A DNA stretch of 64,000 nucleotides. Source: Jaapia argillacea MUCL 33604. Lineage: Eukaryota > Basidiomycota > Agaricomycetes > Jaapiales > Jaapiaceae. The DNA is taken from positions 62,001-126,000 of the forward strand of contig KL197756.1 in the NCBI GenBank assembly GCA_000697665.1, read 5' to 3'. The notes beneath the pieces are model-generated. The model was not told the origin of the DNA. It saw only the letters and a list, made by a program, of their open reading frames with translations, and did not search any database. Position numbers and translations under genes: made by a program. Below, piece after piece: positions 21,801 to 32,332 of this stretch; position 1 is the stretch's first letter, and every line of letters starts with the position of its first letter.

Positions 21801-24800
21801 CTGTATTGTTTGTCGTCCAACTTCTTCATTGGGCGATCTGTCGTAATATTCGTAGCTTCCAACCAGACCATATCACCAATTTTAAATTGGTACAAGTCAG
21901 ACTTCTTTCGATCGTAATACAATTTCATTTGTTCCTGTGCTTTGGCCATGGCGGCCTTGGCGTCGTCCCAGGTTCTACGCATACAATCGTGGAAGTCCTG
22001 TACGGACTCGTTATTTGCCTTTCGGCAGTAGTTGACTCCAGTCCAAGGATGTCGGCCGTATAATAAATAGAAAGGAGAGTATCCCGTAGTGGAGTGCGGC
22101 TTATTGTTGTATGCAAATTCGGCCTGAGAAATCCAATCGTACCAGTCATCCTGCAAATGATTGATGAATATGTGGAGGTAAAGTTCGATCTCTTGGTTCG
22201 CATGTTCAGTTTGTCCGTTCGTCTGCGGATGGTAGGCAGTTGATGGATTCATACTGATTCCCATGAGACTGTGAAGTTCCTTCATGAAGTTCGACACGAA
22301 TTGTGTCCCTCGATCACTGACGACCTTTCGGGGGTAACCGAATTCGCACCACCATCTGTCACAAAAGAGTCGAGCGACTCCAGGTGCAGATAACTCCATG
22401 GTGATGGGAAGAAGTCGTATGTTTTTGGCTAGGTGATCAGTGATGATGAGAAGAGCGTCACACCCTTTGGAAACAGGTAATGGACTGATGATATCGATCC
22501 CGATTATTTCTCCAGGCGAATCTGGTATTTGATTTGGGTGTAAGGGAGCGTGTGTAGCGCCTCGATGAGGTTTCGCGCGTTGACAATCAATACATCCTTC
22601 GACGTATTTCTTGACATCATATTGTATCGTGGGCCACCAATAGTCTCGTGTGATCAATTGATGTGTTTTGGCGGCACCGGGATGTCCTGCTTCGGGTACG
22701 TCGTGATGGTGTCGAATGATTTCTTCACAAATCGTCAGGTCTTTCGGTACATATATCCTGTCTTTCCATTCTATTACTCTGTCATGCTCCTCGAAGCCTG
22801 GCTTCTTGGTTTGAAGAGCAATCTCCACCGATTTATCTGTTTTTCTTCTAGCGTGTCGTATCATTCCCAGGATGGCCGTATCATTCCCAGGATGGCCGTA
22901 TCATTCCCAGGATGGCCGTATCATTCCCAGGATGGCCGTATCGCTTCCTTTGAACATGATCTCGTTCGATCTCATCCAATGTTGGAACCAATGGGGTTTT
23001 AGCATAGTAATATCCTTATTGTCATCTTCCCTTCCGTCGTCATGATCTATGCAGCGGGATAACAAGTTGGCTTTCGTATTTTCTTTGCCTGCCTTGTGCT
23101 GAAGGGTAAAATGATATTCGGCTAACTCCGTGTACCAACGTGCTTGTCTTTGATTGAGTTTTTGTGGAGATCGGAAATATGTGAGATTTTGATGATCGGT
23201 GAGAATTTCGAATTCCTGTTCTGCACCGAGGAGGTAGTGACGCCATTCCCTAAGGGCTTTCATTATTGCAAGCATTTCTTTGTCGTAAATTTCGTAATTT
23301 CGTTCAGCGTCGTTCATGGATTTGGACATAAAGGCGATAGGAACCCATTTTCCTTCTTGATGTTGAGAGAGCACAGCTCCTACAGCATAGTTGGAAGCAT
23401 CCGTTTCTACACGATACTTGTCGGTGTTGGTCAGATGATGAAGGACGGGTGTGGATATAATTGCTGTTTTGAGCTTTTCAAAAGCTTGTTGTTGACTATC
23501 CTTCCAACGGAATTCAGTCTTGCCGGTGAGATCATTTAGGGGTCGTGCGATCTCACTAAACCCTTTGATGAATTGTCGATAGAAGTTACAGAATCCAAGG
23601 AAGGATTGAACATCTCGTTTGGACTTCGGCAAAGGCCATCCGAGTACTCCCTGAACCTTGACTGGGTCGAGAGAGATTTGTCCCGCGGATACAATGTGTC
23701 CTAGATATTCCACGGTTTCCTTCTCAAACTCACATTTCTCCAGTTTGAGATATAACTTATGCTGTCGGAGAATCTCTAGAACCTGTCTAGTGACTCGATG
23801 ATTTTCCTCCAGGGTTTTGGTGAATATTAGTATATCGTCCATGTAGATGATGACATGTCCTTCATTGATTAATTCACGGAAAATTTCGTTCATCATGGTC
23901 TGAAACGTGGCAGGGGAGTTGGTCAATCCGAAGAACATAACCAGAGGTTCAAACAATCCCTGATTAGTTCTGAAGGCTGCCTTCCATTCGTCTCCTTCCT
24001 TGATGCGGATATTATTGTATCCCCAGCGAACGTCAAGTTTCGTGAAGTATTTGGCGTCTTTTAGTTTATCAAACAATTCCCCAATGAGTGGAGGTGGATA
24101 GCGATTCTTGATCGTCATCTTGTTGAGTTTTCGGTAATCCTGTACCAGTCTAAGTCGTCTGTCCTTCTTCTTGACAAAGAAGAAGGGCGATGCCATAGGC
24201 GATTTGGAAGGTCTGATACATCCAGTTTTCAGGTTTTCCTCCAGGAACTCATCAAGTTCCTTTTGTTCGCTTGGCGATAATGGGTATAGCTTACAGTCCG
24301 TAGGTGTCGAACCTGGTTTCAATTCTATGGCATGATCCCAGATCCGTGAGTCTGGAGTGTTTTCAAAATCCTCCTTAGTGAAGACGTCCACGAAATCGTG
24401 AAATTGCAGAGATACAATCTCCTTCCAATGCTTCTTCTCACGCTTTGCTTCTGCGTCAATGGCCAATTGTGTTGATAATGTGCCAGTGGCTCGTGCGAAG
24501 TTAGGCTGAAAATGAGTAACAAAGACTCTATCTCCCCTCTTAAGGTGAGATTCCAGATCACCATCGTCATCGTCAGGAAAGTCAACCGAATCCAGTCCCA
24601 GACTGTGGCCAACATCAACTCGACAAAGAAGGGCGGGCACCACCCAACAAACAGAAGGGCAGCGATTGAAGACTAGGGAATTATCAACCCAGTTGATGTC
24701 TGGGTTATGCTTGGCAAGCCAATCATAGCCTATAAAAATATTATGACGCGCCAGCGTCGTTACACACAGAGATATCAATTCCGTGTGGCCAAACATCTCT

Positions 24801-27800
24801 AGCTCGACCTGGCAATATCGAGTAATAGAAGTTGAATTACGAGTGCCGTCGGTATTGTAAACGGCCGCAGGCCTAGCAAACTCGATGGTGTCCAGGCCAA
24901 GTTTATTAACGTATCTAGCGTCGATTGCCAAGAAGGTACAACCTGAATCGATCAGGGCTTTCTTGGAATAGACTTCTTGAGTCTGGAGGTTTTTGATTCG
25001 TACGTCAACGTCCAACTCGAAACCTTGGTTCTTGGTGGTTTTACGAATCCAACAATACTTGCAAGGTTCCCGCAACTCGGCCACTGCTTCTACGGGATCC
25101 GATGAGGACATCAATTCCTGGATGATCTGTGGTGATGCGACTTCAGAGCGTCTAGCTCTCGGAGTCCATCAGCGAAGCATAGCGAGTTGGTCTTTTTGGT
25201 TATGTTTCTTCATGGAAGACCAAAACTGCTCAGCAGTCTTGGTGCGTAGTTGTTTTAGTGAACTTTTATCAAGTCCGACGCCTGTGGGAGAGTCAGGGAT
25301 TAGCTTCACCGTGGTACCAGTATCTAATTCTATGGTACTGTCCGTATGCAATGCGTTATCATAATTTAGCGGCGAATATCTAGAGCCTGAAAGACGAATG
25401 TCCTGTCAATAATCGGCATCGTTAACTATCAACTGGGGTAAAAAGACTGAGGTATTACAGAAGGATCATCCAGGAGAGAATTAGGGTCGTCTTCTTCATC
25501 TACATACTCCGTAGCTACTTGGTCCATCTGTTCCTGTTTTTGGGCGTTTTCGTAGTCCATTTCCTCAACGTTCGTTTTTTGGTTTATCAGATCCAGAAGG
25601 CTGTGGATTTCCGCGAGTTCCTCTGGCGTATACTGCACGAACATTTCCCGAGAACGTTCCACCATGGGGCGTTTTGGTTGCAGGCAATCCCGTGCGAAGT
25701 GGCCTTTTTGTTGGCAATTATAGTAGACTGCTGAGGCACGTGCACGACTTAAGTCCATTGGCTGACCACTGCCGCCGAACGTCGTACCAGTGCTGGTTCT
25801 CCGGTTTTGCGAATTCTGGCCAGATCCAGACTGTGATGGGGGGGGTCCAGGCGGTGGACGATACTGTTGTGGAGTGAATTGTCGAGGGGGTTGACCACGT
25901 TGTACGAATACCGTTTGGGGACGAGGGACAAAAGGGCGAGCCTGGGCCAAAAGTTGGGTCTGACGATGCTGGGCGTTGAACTGTCACGTCGCTTTGTCGA
26001 TTCGGATAATCCATGCACCGTAATCAACAAAACCAGTTGGTGGTTTTGTGATTCCCGTCTCTATCTTCCTGATGATTTCGGTGTTTACGTTCTGTTTGAA
26101 GTTATCGATGTGGAATGCATCTGGAAGATCGAGTTTTGCTTCTAGAACGAAGCAATTGTAATCGGTGAGGTATTCATCGGCGGTCCGATTCCCTTGTTTC
26201 GTTTCCAACATTCGGATACGAGCCTTTTCTTCTCGATTGATTTCTCCAAATCGTTTGTCGAGGGCTCTGAGGAATCGATCCCATGTGACAACGTGCTCCA
26301 GGCGAGCGACCTCAGCAGCATCGGGCGTTGCTTTGGCTTTTTCCACCGCAAGCAAGCCCTCGTGTTGCGTCCACTGAGTTCGAATGTGTTTCCTCCATGT
26401 TGACGCTCCTCCACAAAGCAAGGAGGTGATATACAGAAACTTGGCTTTATCAGTTCTGTATGCCTTGGTGTTAGCGTCGATGTAGGCAACGACATTGTCG
26501 CGCCAATCGTCGTATTCCTTTTTATCTCCGTCGTAGTGTCCTGGTGCTGCAATCTTTTCTACTTTCAAATTGGAACCTTTTAGGGTGTCGAGAAGTTGTT
26601 GAAACTGGGCGTCTGACATCTGTATGGTGGACATGATGGGCGGTAGTGGTGGTAGAAGGGATGTTAAGGTGGAAAAGGGTACGGTTAGAGGTGTTTGGGG
26701 TAATGGGATTTGTGTGGGTGTGGGTGGTGTGGTAGGTGAGGGTGTATCTCGTGGTCTCACTGTGGGGATCTCAGGCGACGATTCTAATTCGATAGACAGT
26801 GCTCGACGATGTCCAGCTCTGGCTCCTATGAATTGAGCAAGAGGTGTAACTGGTCTTTCGTGGTCTTCATCAGGTTTGTCTTTGTCGTTGGTGTCGCCTT
26901 CGAAGGTATACCTATTTGGGCAGGGGGATGTTGTGCAAAGGGTTTCTTTGGCTCCGTCGTCAAAATTCCAGGTATGATCCTGATGATCTCTTTTTCCGAC
27001 TATGTGGAAAAGCCCGTAACAAGAGAGGCTTGTATCTGGATTCAATGTGGTGGTTCTAAATGTTTTTTGTAATTTGAACTACTTTCGCCTCCTAATCACA
27101 AGAGTACAAAGGGGTCCCCACTAGTTCCGCTTCCTTTCACGACTGTGTCGTCGTCCTCTGTCAAGTCAATAACTTCAGGAACTACTTCCTCGAAGCGTGG
27201 TGTTTGGGGGATAGGGATGAGGACGTCGAGGAGGGTGTTTCCTTCGATGTCTTCGTCAGGTGCGAAAAGGGGGTCTTTGTCTCTGAAGTGGTTATATCGC
27301 CTTTCTAGTGTATGCTTGGCTACTTCTCATCTCCACTCTCCTCTGTTAATTGCCTCTACTAATGCTTCTCGAATATTACGTATATCCTCTGTTGGTCCCT
27401 CAATTTGAAGTAATTCGTCGTCAGTGAGGTATGGTCGAACCTCCCCAAGGACGTTGATGATTGTTTGGAGCGCTTCCAATAAACAAACAACCCAAAAAAT
27501 AAGGTGTTCGTTAAATTGAATGGGGGCGAAGCGTCTGGCGTCAATGGGCATCTACTCAGAGGGTTCAGCGGTCTCGTAGTTCTCGTAGTCAGGAGTATTA
27601 CCATGAGTGTCTGGATAGTCGAGGGTGGCGTTGAGGGCGTTTAGACGGTGGCGGAGAACGTCGAGAGGGTCGAGTTCTGGTCGACGTTGGCGGATTTCTG
27701 TGAGGCGGCGAAGAAACTCCTGTTCGCGAGGACTAGGAGGTGATGGTGAACGAGGTGGTGTGGTGGCGAAGTCAGGTGTTCCGACTGAAGGTGCTGCTGG

Positions 27801-29705
27801 TGGTGGTGGTGTGGGTGCTGTGTTCCAAGGACGTTCAAAATCCTCCTCGTTATATAGGTCTCTGAGGAAGCTGCTGATGTAACCGTTCTCGTCAAACTGG
27901 AAGTGAACAGCCAGAACGGCAATTGGTCTATATGTAGCGCGTGTGGTGGTGATAACCAATTGGAGTAATTGGTTGTGGACGTGGATGAGGGTTCCACGAA
28001 CGTGGGAGCAGATAGCAATGCTGAGGTGGATGCCGGTGAGGCAAACGAGAAGGATGCGACAGATGAAGTTGATAACAATATCGCTATCTCGTGGTGGCAT
28101 GTGAAACGGGGTGGGTTCTCGTGTGAATGAGGGTATGTGAAATTCGGAATCCGGGCTGAGTAAATTCTGGGAAAATCCCTAGGGTCTGCCGTGAATGTCG
28201 GAACGGACTTATGCCACTAGACAAGTTCCAGAAGAATCTACTTTTACGTGGGTGTTGCAAGCTTTCGCTTCTTCGCAGTGTCAGGGTCTAGTCAACACTC
28301 TACTAGCACCGTGACTTCTATACTGCGGCCTTATGTTATTTTTGTATTTATGTAATACGTAGACGGACGATGTNNNNNNNNNNNNNNNNNNNNNNNNNNN
28401 NNNNNNNNNNNNNNNNNNNNNNNNNNNNNNNNNNNNNNNNNNNNNNNNNNNNNNNNNNNNNNNNNNNNNNNNNNNNNNNNNNNNNNNNNNNNNNNNNNNN
28501 NNNNNNNNNNNNNNNNNNNNNNNNNNNNNNNNNNNNNNNNNNNNNNNNNNNNNNNNNNNNNNNNNNNNNNNNNNNNNNNNNNNNNNNNNNNNNNNNNNNN
28601 NNNNNNNNNNNNNNNNNNNNNNNNNNNNNNNNNNNNNNNNNNNNNNNNNNNNNNNNNNNNNNNNNNNNNNNNNNNNNNNNNNNNNNNNNNNNNNNNNNNN
28701 NNNNNNNNNNNNNNNNNNNNNNNNNNNNNNNNNNNNNNNNNNNNNNNNNNNNNNNNNNNNNNNNNNNNNNNNNNNNNNNNNNNNNNNNNNNNNNNNNNNN
28801 NNNNNNNNNNNNNNNNNNNNNNNNNNNNNNNNNNNNNNNNNNNNNNNNNNNNNNNNNNNNNNNNNNNNNNNNNNNNNNNNNNNNNNNNNNNNNNNNNNNN
28901 NNNNNNNNNNNNNNNNNNNNNNNNNNNNNNNNNNNNNNNNNNNNNNNNNNNNNNNNNNNNNNNNNNNNNNNNNNNNNNNNNNNNNNNNNNNNNNNNNNNN
29001 NNNNNNNNNNNNNNNNNNNNNNNNNNNNNNNNNNNNNNNNNNAATAGGCTGGGTCGCGAAGGTAGCTGCAACGGTATTTGCTGGTATAGATTTTGGTGTT
29101 CATAAGCTGGATGTTGAAACTAGTCTCGAGCATCTTGACGCGGTATAGGTTGGTGTCGACGTCGGATACTCCTGCGCTGCCGTATGCGAGCAACAAGGGC
29201 GGTTGGTAACGAGAAAGTCTTGAGCTAATGTCAGCAACAAACAACAACCAGGGATGTGACTAGCAGCAGCGCTGGATGAAGAGTGCAAGTAGCGATCAAG
29301 GAGTAATGAGGTCGACCGATGACACACAAGAGTGGCTGGTTTGGAATAGACCAGCTCAAGACTGGTGTTTGCATTAAGATGGTACAAGCTTATATACTAC
29401 ATGGATAGTTAAGAATAGTCCAATGGTGCCATAAGGCGTCATACTGAGATCTTAACGCTACTGGTCAGAATACTAATGAATGTTCTACAGATCAGGTGAT
29501 CAAAAGTAAAAAGAACGTGACAACTCACATTCTCCTTCTCATCGTTGTCTACAAATTTCGGTTTTTTAACAGCACGGCTACCTAGGTTGTGAATGCTCGA
29601 GGAAGCTCTTCTCTTCCTCTTGCCCATCGTCCCAGGTGCCGTTGCCATTGGTGGGTGGTCCTGTGCAGTAGTTAGCCGTATTGGGGTCCCCGTTGTCATT
29701 TCCAT
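18826..29705 (-). CDS. DDE transposase with a ~54-nt intron now holding an LTR element
   Basis: Exon 1 is 29705-29529 (59 codons, with the basic motif MGKRKRR) and exon 2 is 20994-18826 (722 residues); the donor AAT|GTGAGT and acceptor CTACTACAG join in phase 0. An acidic, disordered region comes first. Residues of the presumed catalytic triad are Asp in IWWHDESTFYAND, Asp in VFIFDNATTH and Glu in KFHCELNFIEQCWG, the wording seen in IS630/Tc1/mariner-type transposases. About 160 residues separate the second Asp from the Glu, far more than the 34-39 of classical members; this insert carries a Cys cluster (ECPKFQCPKGATSCC), possibly a zinc site. A PKGEG loop and WAADD-like helices fill the core. 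The frame is open throughout, so the enzyme may work in trans on other copies if the intron is still removed. Confidence 0.8.
21048..21341 (-). repeat. 3' LTR of the Ty3/gypsy element
   Basis: 294 bp, about 99% identical to 29229-29522. Starts and ends with the TG/CA dinucleotides usual for LTRs. The flanking ACTCA is one half of the target duplication. Confidence 0.95.
22856..22935. repeat. 20-bp tandem repeat, four units, inside the LTR element
   Basis: The unit GTATCATTCCCAGGATGGCC occurs four times head to tail with no spacers and almost no differences. It lies between the RNase H and integrase parts of the retrotransposon. It is a short minisatellite, probably from replication slippage, and not a CRISPR array. 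Confidence 0.9.
28374..29042. other. Assembly gap (669 N)
   Basis: A run of N within the LTR element, between the leader region and the 5' LTR. Long open frames reported across it are artefacts of the N run. Confidence 1.
29229..29522 (-). repeat. 5' LTR of the Ty3/gypsy element
   Basis: 294 bp, paired with 21048-21341. The outer end abuts ACTCA (29523-29527), six bases inside the intron of the transposase gene. It should hold the promoter of the retroelement. Confidence 0.95.
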
Positions 29706-29906
29706 TTGTCAGCCATCTCCGAGCCTTTTCGCCTTATAACTTTGACCATGGGTCCAAGTAAAAATTCAGGAACCTGAGAACCAACACCAGGAGTAGTATA
29801 CATCATTCTCTGGTTTTAGATTTCCGTCCGAGATGCTGCAGACTATGTTATAAGGCAAACCGTCCAATTCTTGGGCCATTTAGGTGTAAGCGTGACAGTC
29901 CTGGAT

Positions 29907-30049
29907 CACGTGAAGTAACTGTGTATGAACGAGGCCTATCTTATGCCAAGCGGCTATGTCTGCCCTCCACGGAGTGGTATATTTTCATCAAATGCCAATG
30001 GCTTTTTCAACAATATGCCAAGGGGGTTTATCCTCACCCGTCTGCAGTG
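29907..30049 (-). repeat. Right terminal inverted repeat of the DNA transposon
   Basis: Reverse complement begins CACTGCAGACGGGTGAGGAT and ends TTACTTCACGTGA. It carries the undisrupted version of the site where the MITE sits in the left repeat. ATT follows at 30050-30052. Confidence 0.88.
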
Positions 30050-30232
30050 ATTACGGGGAATTGGCGAATGCAGGGATGATCGCAGATCCTATCACGTGTG
30101 ACTTTAAGTATCTTATCTTCCATTCTGGGCACCTGTCGCGTAGATCAGAGCAGATAAATGGGTTGCATTTTTTACAGGTTCTTTGAGTCTGACTCGAATC
30201 TGTTTTCCTGACCAGCATCGCCTTCCACGAAA

Positions 30233-32012
30233 ATGACTTCCAAAGGTCGCGTGCTCTTGGCTTACTCTGGAGGCTTGGGTGCGTTCATCGTCTCCATCGT
30301 GTTCCATCGTCGACCGCTGATTTAACCCTGGTCGCAGATACCTCTTGCATCCTTGCATGGTTGATCGAGCAGGGATACGAGACCATCGCCTTCATGGCTG
30401 ATGTTGGTCAAGAAGAGGTACGTCCACTCATCCTGTCCCTTCATCCCGATACTGAAAACACCCTATCGTAGGACTTTGAGGCCGCCAAGAAAAAGGCTCT
30501 TGCCGTCGGTGCTAAAAAGTTCATTCTAGAGGTTTGATACCCTTTCATCCACCGTGATTTCTACCCTTCTCAATCGTTGGTGTCACGAAGGACTTGAAAA
30601 AGGAGTTCATCACTGAACTTATCTATCCCGCCGTTCAAGCAAACGCTATCTACGAGGTGAGCCGAAAGGATTGACTCTTATATCTCATGGATACTCAACT
30701 ACCTTGACAGAACGTCTACCTCCTTGGAACATCCCTCGCTCGACCAGTTATCGCTCGCGGAATGATGGCTGTAGCAGAGAAGGAAGGCTGCGAGTACGCC
30801 CCTCCCATCTTACATAGCATTCTTCTTGAGCTAATTTCCTTCGCGATGATCAGTTTCGTATCTCACGGCTGCACAGGTAAAGGCAACGACCAAGTTCGAT
30901 TCGAACTCGCCTTTTACGGCCTCAAACCCGATATCAAAGTAATCGCACCCTGGCGAATCCCCGGTCCGTTCCCCCTCCCCCTCCACTCTCCCTCCCACTA
31001 ACCCACTAACCTCCCTCCCCCAACAGAATTCTACAACCGTTTCGCCGGCCGTCAAGCCCTCCTAGCATACGCAGCCTCCAACCAAATCCCCGTCCAACAA
31101 ACAGCTTCAAAACCATGGTCAACAGACGAGAACCTCTTTCACATCTCTTACGAAGCTGGTATCTTGGAAGATCCAGATGTCACTCCTCCCGTGGACATGT
31201 GGAAACTTACCACTGCTCCCGAGGACGCTCCTACCACACCTGAACGCTTATCCATCGAATTCAAAGGTGGTTTGCCGGTGAAGGTAGTTGTTGAGGGTGG
31301 GAAGACGTACGAAGACTCCGTGGAGATATTCCTAGCTCTTAACGCCCTAGGCCGCAAACACGGTATAGGCCGAATCGACATTGTCGAAAACAGATTCATC
31401 GGTGTCAAATCCCGCGGTTGTTACGAATCTCCCGGTGCTACGATCCTCCGGGTAGCCCACATGGACATCGAAGGTCTGACGTTGGATAGGAATGTCAGAG
31501 CCTTGAGGGATCAGTTCGTTACCGTGGAGCTGAGTCGGATATTGTATAATGGGCACTTTTTCACGCCCGAGAGTGAGTTTGTGAGGAGTGCGATTCCGGC
31601 TAGTCAGAGGAGTGTGAATGGGGTTGTTAGGATTAAGTTGTATAAGGGGAATGTGGTGGTTGAGGGGAGGAGTTCTGATGAGGTCGGTTTTCTTTTCTTT
31701 TTCTTTTTTGGGAGGTGGGTTGATTTGGCGGGAGCTGATGTTTTTTTTTTGGGGTGTTTAGGGACTTTATGACGAGAAACAGAGCTCGATGGATGAGCTT
31801 GGTGGGTTTGAACCTACTGATACGACTGGGTTCATACAGATCGAATCTATCCGCATCAAAAAGTGAGTTTCTCGCTCTCCTACTTCTCACCGTTATTTCT
31901 CCGTGCTGAACGCCGTTGATCCTCTCACCCTCCTTATAGGTGGGCTCAAGCTAATATTAGGAAAGGACAGGCGGGCGTTGAGCCTAAAGATGTTTATGGT
32001 TGGCGAGTGTAA
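30233..32012 (+). CDS. ARG1: Argininosuccinate synthase
   Basis: A multi-exon gene from ATG at 30233 to TAA at 32010-32012. It joins citrulline and aspartate with ATP to argininosuccinate, the next-to-last step of arginine synthesis. The N-terminus VLLAYSGGL plus DTSCILAWL (split by an intron after the first base of the Asp codon) is the ATP-binding P-loop of this family. Later come [76 protein letters not shown] and [20 protein letters not shown], all strongly conserved. The C-terminus is IESIRIKK, then [20 protein letters not shown]. At least seven short introns interrupt it. The gene begins 181 bp after the DNA transposon's target duplication, so the element sits in or near its promoter. 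Cytosolic enzyme; assignment is firm. Confidence 0.96.
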
Positions 32013-32332
32013 CGTGCTGCTCGGTCAGAATAAAGATCAATATGGTGTAGGATTGTATCGTGTTTCCGTTGTTGTTCGAGTATCACAAAAATCATTTGTC
32101 GCGACGCGTAACAGTCACATGTTGTGGTTTGGTAATATGCCAGGCGGTTAGCTCTTAGCCTTTTAGCTCGGGTCCTTCTGTTCACCGCGATTTCTGGGAT
32201 TGATACGACAATCTGGCTGGGCGTCAGCGCTTTGTCTACCTAAACTCATTCTAGACGACACTCTAACTCATACACGCGCACCGCGCCTCTCTCTTCCTGC
32301 CTTCTTGTTTCCTTACCGTCACGCGACACCTC
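32013..32332. other. Intergenic between ARG1 and the RTC4-domain gene
   Basis: 320 bp between two genes on the same strand. It should hold the ARG1 3' end and the promoter of the next gene. No other feature was recognised. Confidence 0.5.

Larger units (their letters stand above)
21048..29522 (-). mobile_element. Ty3/gypsy LTR retrotransposon (chromovirus type)
   Basis: A fossil element of about 8.5 kb on the minus strand, bounded by 294-bp direct LTRs that begin TGTCAC and end GCTGACA in element orientation, with a 5-bp target duplication ACTCA (21043-21047 and 29523-29527). A purine-rich tract lies just inside the 3' LTR. Parts in element order: an extra leader region with an open frame of unknown role (about 27.5-28.1 kb), gag-like region (about 25.4-27.1 kb) with a CCHC zinc knuckle, protease, reverse transcriptase with YMDD and RNase H (about 22.9-25.1 kb), then integrase with a C-terminal chromodomain (about 21.4-22.9 kb). 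The order protease-RT-RNaseH-integrase plus chromodomain places it in Ty3/gypsy chromoviruses. The LTRs differ at only about three of 294 positions, so insertion is recent. The coding part looks nearly whole, with a few interruptions, and 669 bp are hidden by the assembly gap. Confidence 0.92.
18322..30049 (-). mobile_element. DNA transposon with CACTG ends, interrupted by an LTR element and a MITE
   Basis: The ends are long inverted repeats: left 18322-18429 plus 18614-18647, right 29907-30049 (about 143 bp, over 90% alike over most of their length). The outer bases are CACTGCAGACGGG on both sides, flanked by ATT (18319-18321 and 30050-30052), a likely 3-bp target duplication. Taking away the nested LTR element (with one copy of its target duplication) and the MITE leaves about 3.06 kb, a normal size for a transposon with one transposase gene. 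The transposase runs on the minus strand, with its 5' end near the right repeat. The nearly identical repeats and open reading frame suggest fairly recent activity. CACTG with a 3-bp duplication is the hallmark of CACTA-like elements, but the transposase looks more like the IS630/Tc1/mariner fold, so the superfamily is left open. Confidence 0.8.

Noticed and set aside
22856-22935. Possible CRISPR-like array
   Set aside because: The units are contiguous with no spacers; a eukaryotic minisatellite inside a retroelement explains it.
28331-29247. Long open frames across the N run
   Set aside because: They are made of unknown residues only; the gap has no sequence to read.
30831-31890. Minus-strand frames over argininosuccinate synthase
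   Set aside because: The plus strand encodes a strongly conserved enzyme throughout this stretch.
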